Shown: piece after piece, positions 1 to 4,320 of the stretch
Layout: every line of letters begins with the position of its first letter
Position numbering within the stretch: position 1 is the stretch's first letter
NCBI GenBank assembly: GCA_900772565.1
Contig: CAAHET010000233.1
Span: forward strand, 1 to 7,913
DNA length: 7,913 bases
DNA from: an uncultured Faecalibacterium sp.
GTDB taxonomy: Bacteria; Bacillota; Clostridia; Oscillospirales; Ruminococcaceae
Direction: 5' to 3'
Made by a program: the position numbers and the translations under genes
Notes under the pieces: model-generated
What the model was told of the DNA's origin: nothing
Databases searched by the model: none
What the model saw: the letters and a program-made list of their open reading frames with translations, nothing else

Positions 1-58
1 CGAACCGACGACCCCCAGCGTGACAGGCTGGTGCTCTAACCAACTGAGCTACCGGGCC
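1..58 (-). tRNA. tRNA-Asp (anticodon GTC), 3' end cut by window edge
   Basis: Read on the minus strand, the gene starts with the acceptor strand GGCCCGG at 58-52, then TA, a D-stem GCTC/GAGC, and an anticodon stem CCAGC/GCTGG closing the 7-nt loop CTGTCAC. Loop positions 34-36 are GTC, which reads aspartate codons. The T-arm begins (GTCGG, then TTCG) before the sequence ends, so the 3' acceptor strand and any encoded CCA lie outside the window. A strong promoter sits about 47 bp upstream. The identity rests on the anticodon and cloverleaf geometry. Confidence 0.93.
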
Positions 59-104
59 ATGATCGCTCAAGTTCGTGCGGCGTCTTACCGCGGGAACGTG
101 CTCT

Positions 105-133
105 ATTATATCGAAAAGTCGGCCTGTTGTCAA
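105..133 (-). promoter_or_regulatory. Sigma-A promoter of tRNA-Asp
   Basis: On the minus strand there is a perfect -35 TTGACA (128-133) and a perfect -10 TATAAT (105-110), separated by exactly 17 bp. The expected start near 98 leaves a leader of about 40 nt before the tRNA. Further upstream, at 141-149 and 160-168, an AT-rich 9-mer (TTCTGCAAA on the minus strand) occurs twice with a 19-bp period. It could act as an upstream element, but that is only a guess. Confidence 0.85.
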
Positions 134-178
134 GCACAAATTTGCAGAAAATGCAATTTTTTGCAGAAGGGGGTAAAG

Positions 179-506
179 ACCCCTTCCGTCTGCTCCCTTT
201 GGTCGCAGCCACCTTCCCCAAGGGGACGGCTGAACTCCCTCAGTCAAAACCTGACGGTTTTGCCAGAGGCTCCCTCGGAGAGGGAGCCTCTGGCATGGTG
301 GGAAGGTTTCTTGCTCAAGTGCAAAGCCGCTTGCACGGGAGTACCCCTTCCGTCTTGCCGCTACGCGGCAATCCACCTTCCCCAAGGGGACGGCTTTTGG
401 TGGTAGCGGCAAAGTTTCCGGCATAGTGCAAAGGCGTCCCCTTGGGGGAGCTGGCGAACGTAGTGAGCCTGAGGGGGGGCTTTAGCAGTAGCGGCGAGGT
501 TGCCGG
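179..506. repeat. Cluster of GC-rich intergenic repeats between two tRNA genes
   Basis: This gene-free stretch is built of repeated units. A 53-bp unit occurs twice in direct orientation (179-231 and 343-395). Its first 13 bases and last 23 bases are identical between copies, but the central 17 bases are unrelated. A partial inverted copy of the 23-base end, with a CCCAAGGGGAC core, lies at 434-454. A second diverged direct repeat of 19 bases beginning GTAGCGGC lies at 403-421 and 488-506, with three mismatches. Hairpins fill the rest: GTGCAA/TTGCAC at 319-336 and a perfect palindrome at 261-295. Open frames cross this region, but they follow the repeats and have no ribosome binding site. It looks like a nest of degenerate REP- or MITE-like intergenic elements. 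Confidence 0.7.
261..295. repeat. Perfect 16-bp-stem palindrome
   Basis: The arms 261-276 and 280-295 are perfect reverse complements around a 3-nt loop; the arm core is CCAGAGGCTCCCT. Just before it, AAAACC-tgac-GGTTTT (246-261) forms a smaller hairpin. Neither side carries a good T-run, so it is not a convincing terminator. It is more likely part of the surrounding repeat family. Confidence 0.7.
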
Positions 507-541
507 TCAAAGCCATAAAGCTTGCGGACGTGCCGGAGGGA

Positions 542-579
542 GAAAAACAAAACGCACAAGTTCCGAAGAACCTGTGCGT
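542..579 (-). terminator. Intrinsic terminator of tRNA-Trp
   Basis: On the minus strand, 579-568 (ACGCACAGGTTC) pairs with 563-552 (GAACTTGTGCGT) around a TTCG tetraloop, giving a 12-bp stem with one G-U pair. It runs into TTTTGTTTTT. It begins only 3 nt after the encoded CCA end of tRNA-Trp, closing a compact promoter-tRNA-terminator unit. Confidence 0.9.
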
Positions 580-581
580 CA

Positions 582-657
582 TGGCAGGGGTAGTAAGTTT
601 CGAACTCACGGCACGCGGTTTTGGAGACCGCTGCTCTACCAGCTGAGCTATACCCCT
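582..657 (-). tRNA. tRNA-Trp (anticodon CCA)
   Basis: This is a complete 76-nt cloverleaf on the minus strand. Acceptor AGGGGTA (657-651) pairs fully with TACCCCT, followed by discriminator G and an encoded CCA end (584-582). The D-stem is GCTC/GAGC. The anticodon stem GCGGT/ACCGC closes the loop CTCCAAA, whose bases 34-36 are CCA, reading the tryptophan codon UGG. The T-loop is TTCGAAA. It has its own promoter and terminator. Confidence 0.96.
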
Positions 658-682
658 ATATGCATTCGCTGAATGCTTGACT

Positions 683-711
683 ATTATAGCCGATGCAAAG
701 GGGAATGTCAA
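683..711 (-). promoter_or_regulatory. Sigma-A promoter of tRNA-Trp
   Basis: On the minus strand a perfect TTGACA (706-711) and perfect TATAAT (683-688) are 17 bp apart. The predicted start near 676 coincides with a small hairpin, GCATTC-gct-GAATGC (662-676), that would form the short 5' leader of the tRNA precursor. The -35 box lies only 13 bp from the stop codon of the upstream rrf2-type gene, and no terminator separates them. Confidence 0.88.
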
Positions 712-724
712 GCCTTATTTTTAC

Positions 725-1195
725 TTATTTCTCATTTTTCGCGCCGCCGCAGCTACAGCAGTTCTCCTGTGCGTCAGAATCCGGTGCGGGCAGCTGGCTT
801 GCCAGCTGTTCCAGTGTAACGCTGTCAATATACTGGTTGATCACCTCGTCCAGCCCAGCCCAGAACGGCAGGGTGAAGCACTGCTCGGACATGGGGCACT
901 CGTTGGTCACGCTGCCAAGGCACGGAATGGGCGCTACGCTGCCCTCGATGGCGCGCAGGATCTCGCCGGCGGTGTAGTCGGCAGGGTCTTTCGTCAGGCG
1001 GTAGCCGCCCTGACTGCCCCGCTCGCTCTTGACCAGCCCCACCCGCGCCAGCGGGGTGACGATCTGCTCCAGATATTTCAAGCTCAGGTTCTGCCGCTCG
1101 CTGATCTCCTTCAGGCTGACGGTGGTGCCCGGCGCATAGCGCGCCAGCTCCGCCATCAGGCGCAGGGCGTAGCGGCTCTTGGTGGAAAATTTCAT
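725..1195 (-). CDS. Rrf2/IscR-family transcriptional regulator
   Basis: A 156-aa protein with the typical Rrf2 N-terminus (MKFSTKSRYALRLM), a winged helix over about residues 1-80 (SLKEISERQ, then YLEQIVTPL, then the wing RGSQGGYRL), and a cysteine-bearing region. Cys92, Cys100 and Cys106 match the three-cysteine pattern that binds an Fe-S cluster in IscR, with slightly wider spacing (x7 and x5). Unusually, the C-terminus adds a CCSCGG patch (Cys146, 147, 149). The start is set at 1195 because AAGGAG lies 8 nt upstream; the longer open frame to 1291 has no such site. It is divergent from the rhodanese gene and about 1.4 kb from iscS-iscU. By analogy with IscR it could sense Fe-S or sulfur status and control these genes. 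That role is inferred; a CymR-like cysteine-metabolism role is the alternative. Confidence 0.88.
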   Translation of the reverse strand: MKFSTKSRYALRLMAELARYAPGTTVSLKEISERQNLSLKYLEQIVTPLARVGLVKSERGSQGGYRLTKDPADYTAGEILRAIEGSVAPIPCLGSVTNECPMSEQCFTLPFWAGLDEVINQYIDSVTLEQLASQLPAPDSDAQENCCSCGGAKNEK

Positions 1196-1222
1196 GGTCG
1201 TCCTCTCCTTGCTGTATTTCAT

Positions 1223-1250
1223 AGTATAGCACGTTACTCGGATTTTGCAA
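1223..1250 (-). promoter_or_regulatory. Promoter of the Rrf2-type regulator
   Basis: On the minus strand the -10 is TATACT (1223-1228) and the -35 is TTGCAA (1245-1250, 16-bp spacer); shifting one base gives TTTGCA with 17 bp. The predicted start lies about 20 nt before the ATG at 1195. The spacer includes CCGAGTAA, vaguely like Rrf2-type half-sites, so self-regulation is possible but not shown. Confidence 0.6.
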
Positions 1251-1262
1251 AGGAGAAACCTC

Positions 1263-1310
1263 TTGTGCAAACAAAAAAGGTCTGTTATCATAGGATGGAA
1301 CAGAACCTAT
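1263..1310 (+). promoter_or_regulatory. Rhodanese promoter with a candidate operator
   Basis: TTGTGC (1263-1268) and TATCAT (1286-1291) are spaced by 17 bp, placing transcription start near 1298. An inverted repeat ATAGG-N11-CCTAT (1290-1310) overlaps the end of the -10 and the start site, where a repressor would block transcription. The 21-bp span suits a dimeric winged-helix regulator such as the adjacent Rrf2 protein, but binding is only inferred. Confidence 0.5.
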
Positions 1311-1327
1311 CTTTGAGGAGTGAGAGT

Positions 1328-1651
1328 ATGACAGAGAAGATCACCGCCGCAGACGCCATCCGTCTGCTGGATTCCGGCAAGGCCGTGGCTGTGGATGTGC
1401 GCGAGCCGGACGAATACGCCGTAGGGCACATCCCCGGGGCAAAACTGCTGCCGCTGGGGCAGGTCATCGACCGCGCCGCCGAGGTGCTGCCGGACAAAAA
1501 CGCCCTGTGGCTGGTGTACTGCCGCACCGGACGCCGCAGCGCCGATGCCGTGCAGAAGCTGGAAGCCCTTGGCTACACCGACCTGCGGGACCTCGGCGGC
1601 ATTTTAAGCTGGCCCTACGAGATCGAGGGCGATTTTGAGGGGCATTTTTAA
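1328..1651 (+). CDS. Single-domain rhodanese-like sulfurtransferase
   Basis: A 107-aa cytoplasmic protein consisting of one rhodanese domain, similar in size to GlpE and PspE. Visible landmarks are the VDVREPDEYAVGHIPGA segment (residues 22-38), which is the CH2A-like block, and the active-site loop CRTGRRS beginning at Cys65. That cysteine would carry a persulfide. The start is well set by GAGGAG 7 nt before the ATG. It is transcribed divergently from the Rrf2-type regulator and lies near a cysteine desulfurase, so a role as a sulfane-sulfur carrier in Fe-S or thiol metabolism fits. The physiological sulfur donor cannot be read from the sequence. No obvious intrinsic terminator follows; the structured element beginning about 10 bp later may serve. 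Confidence 0.9.
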   Translation: MTEKITAADAIRLLDSGKAVAVDVREPDEYAVGHIPGAKLLPLGQVIDRAAEVLPDKNALWLVYCRTGRRSADAVQKLEALGYTDLRDLGGILSWPYEIEGDFEGHF

Positions 1652-1660
1652 GGAAAACCA

Positions 1661-1895
1661 TTGAAATGCCCTCCGCTTACGCTCTGGGCATAAATAGCGG
1701 AAAATTTATTTTTATTTCGCGTTTGTCGCGGCCTGCGGGCCGCTCCAAACGCATTTTCACAAAAGGGGCTTAGAAAACCGGCGCCCTCCACTCGTGAAAA
1801 AGAGCATCTGAAAAGCCCGCAGGCTTTTCAGATGCTCAAATAAAAAATCCAATTCCGCTAAAAATATCCAGAGCGCAGCGGAGGATATTCCAAAT
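1661..1895. repeat. Structured intergenic element with terminal inverted repeats
   Basis: A left arm (about 1661-1704) and a right arm (about 1849-1893) are imperfect inverted copies of about 43 bp. Each arm contains the same interleaved pairings. In the left arm ATGCCC/GGGCAT (1666-1671, 1686-1691) encloses TCCGCT, which also matches AGCGGA at 1696-1701. The right arm, read on the minus strand, has ATATCC/GGATAT with the same TCCGCT/AGCGGA pair. The stem differs by compensatory changes, so pairing is conserved. Between the arms lie three hairpins: 1719-1752 (GCGTTTG and GCGGCC with their complements), 1754-1800 (TTTTCAC/GTGAAAA) and 1802-1837. This architecture suggests a MITE-like or large REP-like element carrying selected secondary structure. 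No transposase is present, and target-site duplications are not clear. Confidence 0.72.
1802..1837 (-). terminator. Perfect 16-bp hairpin inside the element, terminator-like on the minus strand
   Basis: Arms 1802-1817 and 1822-1837 are perfect complements around a CGCA loop. On the minus strand the stem is followed by TTTTTCAC, a short U-run; on the plus strand it is followed by A-rich sequence, so it would not stop rhodanese transcripts in the usual way. No supported minus-strand gene lies upstream, so it may be part of the repeat's fold rather than a working terminator. Confidence 0.45.
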
Positions 1896-1927
1896 TGTCC
1901 CGCCAAAAAGCCGCTTATTATAATAAG
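1895..1927 (+). promoter_or_regulatory. Promoter of the 143-aa gene with palindromic -10 region
   Basis: TTGTCC (1895-1900) and a consensus TATAAT (1919-1924) are separated by 18 bp. The -10 sits in the centre of a perfect 14-bp palindrome, CTTATTATAATAAG (1914-1927), which could be an operator and also gives a -10-like sequence on the other strand. The -35 abuts the right end of the inverted-repeat element, so the element may have supplied part of the promoter. Confidence 0.6.
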
Positions 1928-1961
1928 AAGCGCAAAACCACAACAGAAAGGAAACCATGCC

Positions 1962-2393
1962 ATGTCGTTCCATGCAAAAGAGTTCGCGGGCAGCCACTGC
2001 GGCTGCCGTTACCAGCAGGATTACCGCCCTACTTTAGGTCGGGACGGCAAAAAGGAATCCGGCACGCTGGAGGTCATCAAGTTCTACTATGATGGCGCTA
2101 TCCGCTTTGAGCAGCACTGCTACGGCGAAGCCGCCACCTTTGTGTTCGGCGTGTGGGCGTCCGGCATGGACGAGGACGGTACCCTGCACTGGGTGCTGCC
2201 GGATCGCCGCAAGAGCTATTACGACGAGAGCTATCTGCCCAAAAAGCTGGACCGGGTGGACGAAGCCGGAAACCTGTACTTTGACGGCGGGGTGTTCCCG
2301 TGGAAGCTGGCGGACGACTTTGCCGAGGATAAGCGCTGGGGCTACCCCAAGTGGAAGGTGGCGCTGGGCAAGCTGACCGGAAAAGGAAGATAA
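1962..2393 (+). CDS. Conserved-looking hypothetical protein, 143 aa
   Basis: I do not recognise this family. The protein is soluble, with no signal peptide or membrane segment. It is rich in aromatic and charged residues and looks like a compact beta-rich domain (IKFYYDGAIRFEQHCYG at 39-55, then TFVFGVWASG at 59-68). A C-terminal stretch of short Trp/Tyr motifs follows (FPWKLADDF at 112-120, KRWGYPKWK at 124-132). Two cysteines at 13 and 15 (HCGC) and one at 53 are not an obvious metal site. Start choice: AGAAAGGAAA lies about 8 nt before the ATG at 1962; another ATG at 1957 is out of frame. Codon use resembles its neighbours. It has its own promoter and a terminator overlapping its 3' end, so it appears to be a single-gene unit. 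No function is assigned. Confidence 0.8.
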   Translation: MSFHAKEFAGSHCGCRYQQDYRPTLGRDGKKESGTLEVIKFYYDGAIRFEQHCYGEAATFVFGVWASGMDEDGTLHWVLPDRRKSYYDESYLPKKLDRVDEAGNLYFDGGVFPWKLADDFAEDKRWGYPKWKVALGKLTGKGR

Positions 2394-2411
2394 TGGCTTT
2401 TTCCGGTTTTT
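2376..2411 (+). terminator. Intrinsic terminator overlapping the stop codon of the 143-aa gene
   Basis: ACCGGAAAAG (2376-2385) pairs with 2397-2407 (CTTTTTCCGGT), about 10 bp with one bulged T and an 11-nt loop that contains the TAA stop. The stem runs into TTTTT (2407-2411). The 5' arm lies within the last codons of the gene. The A/T-rich top and large loop make it of moderate strength. Confidence 0.6.
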
Positions 2412-2453
2412 GGAGCACGGAAAACTGCTTTTGAGCCGGGAAATTCCAGTATT

Positions 2454-2487
2454 CCTATTGACATACTAGGGAATGATATGGTATAAC
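2454..2487 (+). promoter_or_regulatory. iscS-iscU operon promoter
   Basis: A perfect -35 TTGACA (2458-2463) and TATAAC (2482-2487) are 18 bp apart, giving a start near 2494 and a leader of about 74 nt. The -35 is flanked by a dyad, CCTA-N9-TAGG (2454-2457 and 2467-2470), inside wider near-symmetric ATTCC/GGAAT arms. A repressor here would cover the -35. The Rrf2-type regulator encoded nearby is the natural candidate, which is inference. Confidence 0.7.
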
Positions 2488-2511
2488 TTATCCGTTGAAA
2501 GATTCTGCGCG

Positions 2512-2544
2512 TGCGTGCGGGGGTGCCGCCCTGTGGCACACGCA
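2512..2544 (+). other. Leader hairpin upstream of iscS
   Basis: TGCGTG (2512-2517) pairs with CACGCA (2539-2544), and TGCC (2524-2527) with GGCA (2535-2538), forming a GC-rich hairpin with a 6-nt bulge in the iscS 5' leader. It ends 9 nt before the AAAGGG ribosome binding site and has no T-run. It may stabilise the mRNA; I recognise no known riboswitch. Confidence 0.35.
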
Positions 2545-2567
2545 TTCAATGAGAAAGGGTCATTCTT

Positions 2568-3785
2568 ATGGAAAACACAGAAAAAGTGGTTTATGTAGAT
2601 AATGCTGCCACCACAGCCTGTGCACCGGAGGTGCTGGAGGTAATGGTGCAGGCGCTCAGCGGTGCCTGCGGCAACCCCAGCAGCCATTACAGCATCGGCT
2701 ATGAGGCAAAGGAATTTGTGGATACCGGCCGCGCACAGGTGGCAAAGGCCATCAACGCCACCCCCGCCGAGATCTTCTTTACCGGCTGCGGCTCCGAGGC
2801 CGACAACTGGGCGGTGAAGGGCACTGCCTTTACCAAGGCACGCCAGAACAAAAAGCACCTCATCACCAGCGCCTTCGAGCACCACGCTATCATGCACAGC
2901 ATGGCTGCGCTGGAGCGTATGGGCTTTGAGGTCACCTATATCCGTCCCACCTCCGAGGGCTACATCCGCCCCGAGGATGTGGAAGCCGCCATCCGTCCCG
3001 ATACCGCACTGGTCAGCATCATGATGGCCAACAACGAGATCGGCACCATTCAGCCCATCAAGGAGATCGCCGAGATTGCCCACAAGCACGGCGTGTGGAT
3101 GCACACCGATGCCGTGCAGGCTGTGGGCGCCATCCCCGTGGACGTGAAGGAGCTGGGCGTGGATATGCTGTCCATGAGTGCCCACAAGTTCAACGGCCCC
3201 AAGGGCATTGGCGTGCTGTACTGCCGCAAGGGCGTATGGCCCCAGAACCTGATCGACGGCGGCAGTCAGGAAGCCCGCCACCGCGCCGGCACGGAGAATG
3301 TAGCCGGTATCGCCGGTATGGGCAAGGCACTGGAAATGGCCACCACGCATCTGGAAGAGCGCATGGCACATGAGCAGGAGCTGCGGGATTACGTCATCGA
3401 CCGCATCCTGAAGAACATCCCGGAAGCACGCCTGAACGGCGGCCGCGCACCCCGTCTGCCCGGCAACGTGAACATCAGCTTCCCGGGTCTGGAGGGCGAG
3501 ACCATCCTGCTGGATCTGGATATGCACGGCATCTGCGCCTCTACCGGCTCTGCCTGCAACTCCGACAGCCTGGACCCCAGCCATGTGCTGCTGAGCATCG
3601 GCCTGCCGGAAGAGATCGGCCACGGTTCCATGCGGTTCACCTTTGGCCCGCAGAACACCATGGAAGAAGCAAAATATCTGTGTGACGTGCTGGAGGAGGT
3701 CATCCCCCGCCGCCGCGCTATGAGTTGTATGTGGCTGCAGGGTCAGAACAAGGCCCGCCAGTTCAGCCTGAAGGGAGAGCAGTAA
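2568..3785 (+). CDS. iscS: Cysteine desulfurase (IscS/NifS class)
   Basis: A 405-aa PLP enzyme that takes sulfur from L-cysteine, leaving alanine, and passes it as a persulfide to the Fe-S scaffold. Features in order: N-terminal VYVDNAATT; EHHA with the His that stacks on PLP (His105); NNEIGTIQP (155-163); HTDAVQA with Asp181 and Gln184, the cofactor contacts; SAHKFNGPKG with Lys207, the PLP Schiff-base lysine; RAGTEN (239-244); and STGSACNS with catalytic Cys330. Length is normal for the family (about 400). AAAGGG lies 8 nt before the ATG. The short active-site loop places it in the IscS/NifS group rather than SufS. It is followed after 2 nt by iscU, so the two are translated together. The final ~25 residues are basic and cysteine-bearing, a region that usually docks the scaffold. 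NifS is an equivalent name. Confidence 0.95.
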   Translation: MENTEKVVYVDNAATTACAPEVLEVMVQALSGACGNPSSHYSIGYEAKEFVDTGRAQVAKAINATPAEIFFTGCGSEADNWAVKGTAFTKARQNKKHLITSAFEHHAIMHSMAALERMGFEVTYIRPTSEGYIRPEDVEAAIRPDTALVSIMMANNEIGTIQPIKEIAEIAHKHGVWMHTDAVQAVGAIPVDVKELGVDMLSMSAHKFNGPKGIGVLYCRKGVWPQNLIDGGSQEARHRAGTENVAGIAGMGKALEMATTHLEERMAHEQELRDYVIDRILKNIPEARLNGGRAPRLPGNVNISFPGLEGETILLDLDMHGICASTGSACNSDSLDPSHVLLSIGLPEEIGHGSMRFTFGPQNTMEEAKYLCDVLEEVIPRRRAMSCMWLQGQNKARQFSLKGEQ

Positions 3786-3787
3786 TT

Positions 3788-4231
3788 ATGGCAAGTATGT
3801 ATAGTGCCAAGGTCATGGAGCATTTCGCAAATCCGCACAACGTAGGTGAGCTGCCCGATGCAAACGGCGTGGGTGAAGTGGGCAACCCCAAGTGCGGCGA
3901 CATCATGCGGATGTACCTGAAGATCGAGAACAATGTGATCGTGGACGTTAAGTTCCTCACCTTTGGCTGCGGCGCAGCCATTGCCACCAGCAGCATGGCC
4001 ACCGACCTGATCAAGGGCAAGACCGTGGACGAGGCGCTGAAGCTGACCAACAAGGCCGTTGTGGAGGCTCTGGAAGGTCTGCCTCCGGTCAAGGTGCACT
4101 GCTCTGTTCTGGCGGAGCAGGCTGTCAAGGCCGCTCTGTCCGACTACTACCGCCGTCAGGGCATCGACCCGGAACCCATCGTGGGCAAGCTGGAAGAGGA
4201 TTGTGAGCACTGCGAGAGTTGCGGCCACTGA
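3788..4231 (+). CDS. iscU: Fe-S cluster assembly scaffold, IscU/NifU N-terminal type
   Basis: A 147-aa scaffold on which [2Fe-2S] and [4Fe-4S] clusters are built from IscS-derived sulfur. The three cluster-ligand cysteines are in the expected places: Cys36 (GNPKCGD, with the conserved Asp38), Cys61 (FGCGAAIA) and Cys105 (VHCSVLAEQA). LPPVK (98-102), the motif bound by the HscA chaperone in IscU, is present although no hscA lies in the window. The body matches IscU, but the C-terminus carries an extra CEHCESCGH tail (Cys139, Cys142, Cys145, spacing C-x2-C-x2-C) not found in E. coli IscU. The start is the ATG at 3788, 2 nt after the iscS stop, with AGGGAG inside the end of iscS about 10 nt upstream; ATG at 3797 is a less likely alternative. 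The convergent terminator follows. Confidence 0.93.
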   Translation: MASMYSAKVMEHFANPHNVGELPDANGVGEVGNPKCGDIMRMYLKIENNVIVDVKFLTFGCGAAIATSSMATDLIKGKTVDEALKLTNKAVVEALEGLPPVKVHCSVLAEQAVKAALSDYYRRQGIDPEPIVGKLEEDCEHCESCGH

Positions 4232-4253
4232 TCCTGACAATATCATAAGCAGC

Positions 4254-4291
4254 AAAAAGAGGACACCGCTTCGTGCGGTGTCCTCTTTTTT
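4254..4291. terminator. Bidirectional terminator between iscU and cysS
   Basis: Arms 4254-4269 and 4275-4290 form a perfect 16-bp stem (core GAGGACACCGC) around a TTCGT loop. Five A bases on the left and six T bases on the right make it work in both directions, stopping iscSU transcripts from the left and cysS transcripts from the right. Confidence 0.93.
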
Positions 4292-4320
4292 GCTATACAG
4301 CGCGCTTGCGGCGCTAAGTT

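Noticed and set aside
20..426. Open frames of 128 and 99 codons over the tRNA-Asp end and the repeat cluster
   Set aside because: They cross a tRNA gene, its promoter and interspersed repeats, with no ribosome binding site or coding signature.
179..506. CRISPR array
   Set aside because: Only two direct units with one 17-bp variable core each, plus inverted partial copies; no regular repeat-spacer series and no cas genes.
677..1327. Plus-strand extension of the rhodanese reading frame back to 677
   Set aside because: The upstream part is antisense to the Rrf2-type gene; a strong ribosome binding site and promoter place the real start at 1328, so it is not a fusion protein.
1757..1963. 68-codon minus-strand frame with a hydrophobic N-terminus
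   Set aside because: It lies almost entirely within the inverted-repeat element, and its start overlaps the start codon of the plus-strand gene. Its apparent membrane segment is a by-product of repeat sequence, though copies of the repeat may carry the same frame in other places.
2488..2567. Possible riboswitch in the iscS leader
   Set aside because: The ~74-nt leader has one bulged hairpin, but no terminator alternative, no anti-Shine-Dalgarno pairing that I can show, and no known aptamer motif.
2466..3623. 385-codon open frame on the minus strand opposite iscS
   Set aside because: It is the antisense shadow of a GC-rich gene; the plus strand encodes an unmistakable cysteine desulfurase, and the minus frame has low-complexity His/Ala/Gly composition and no family features.
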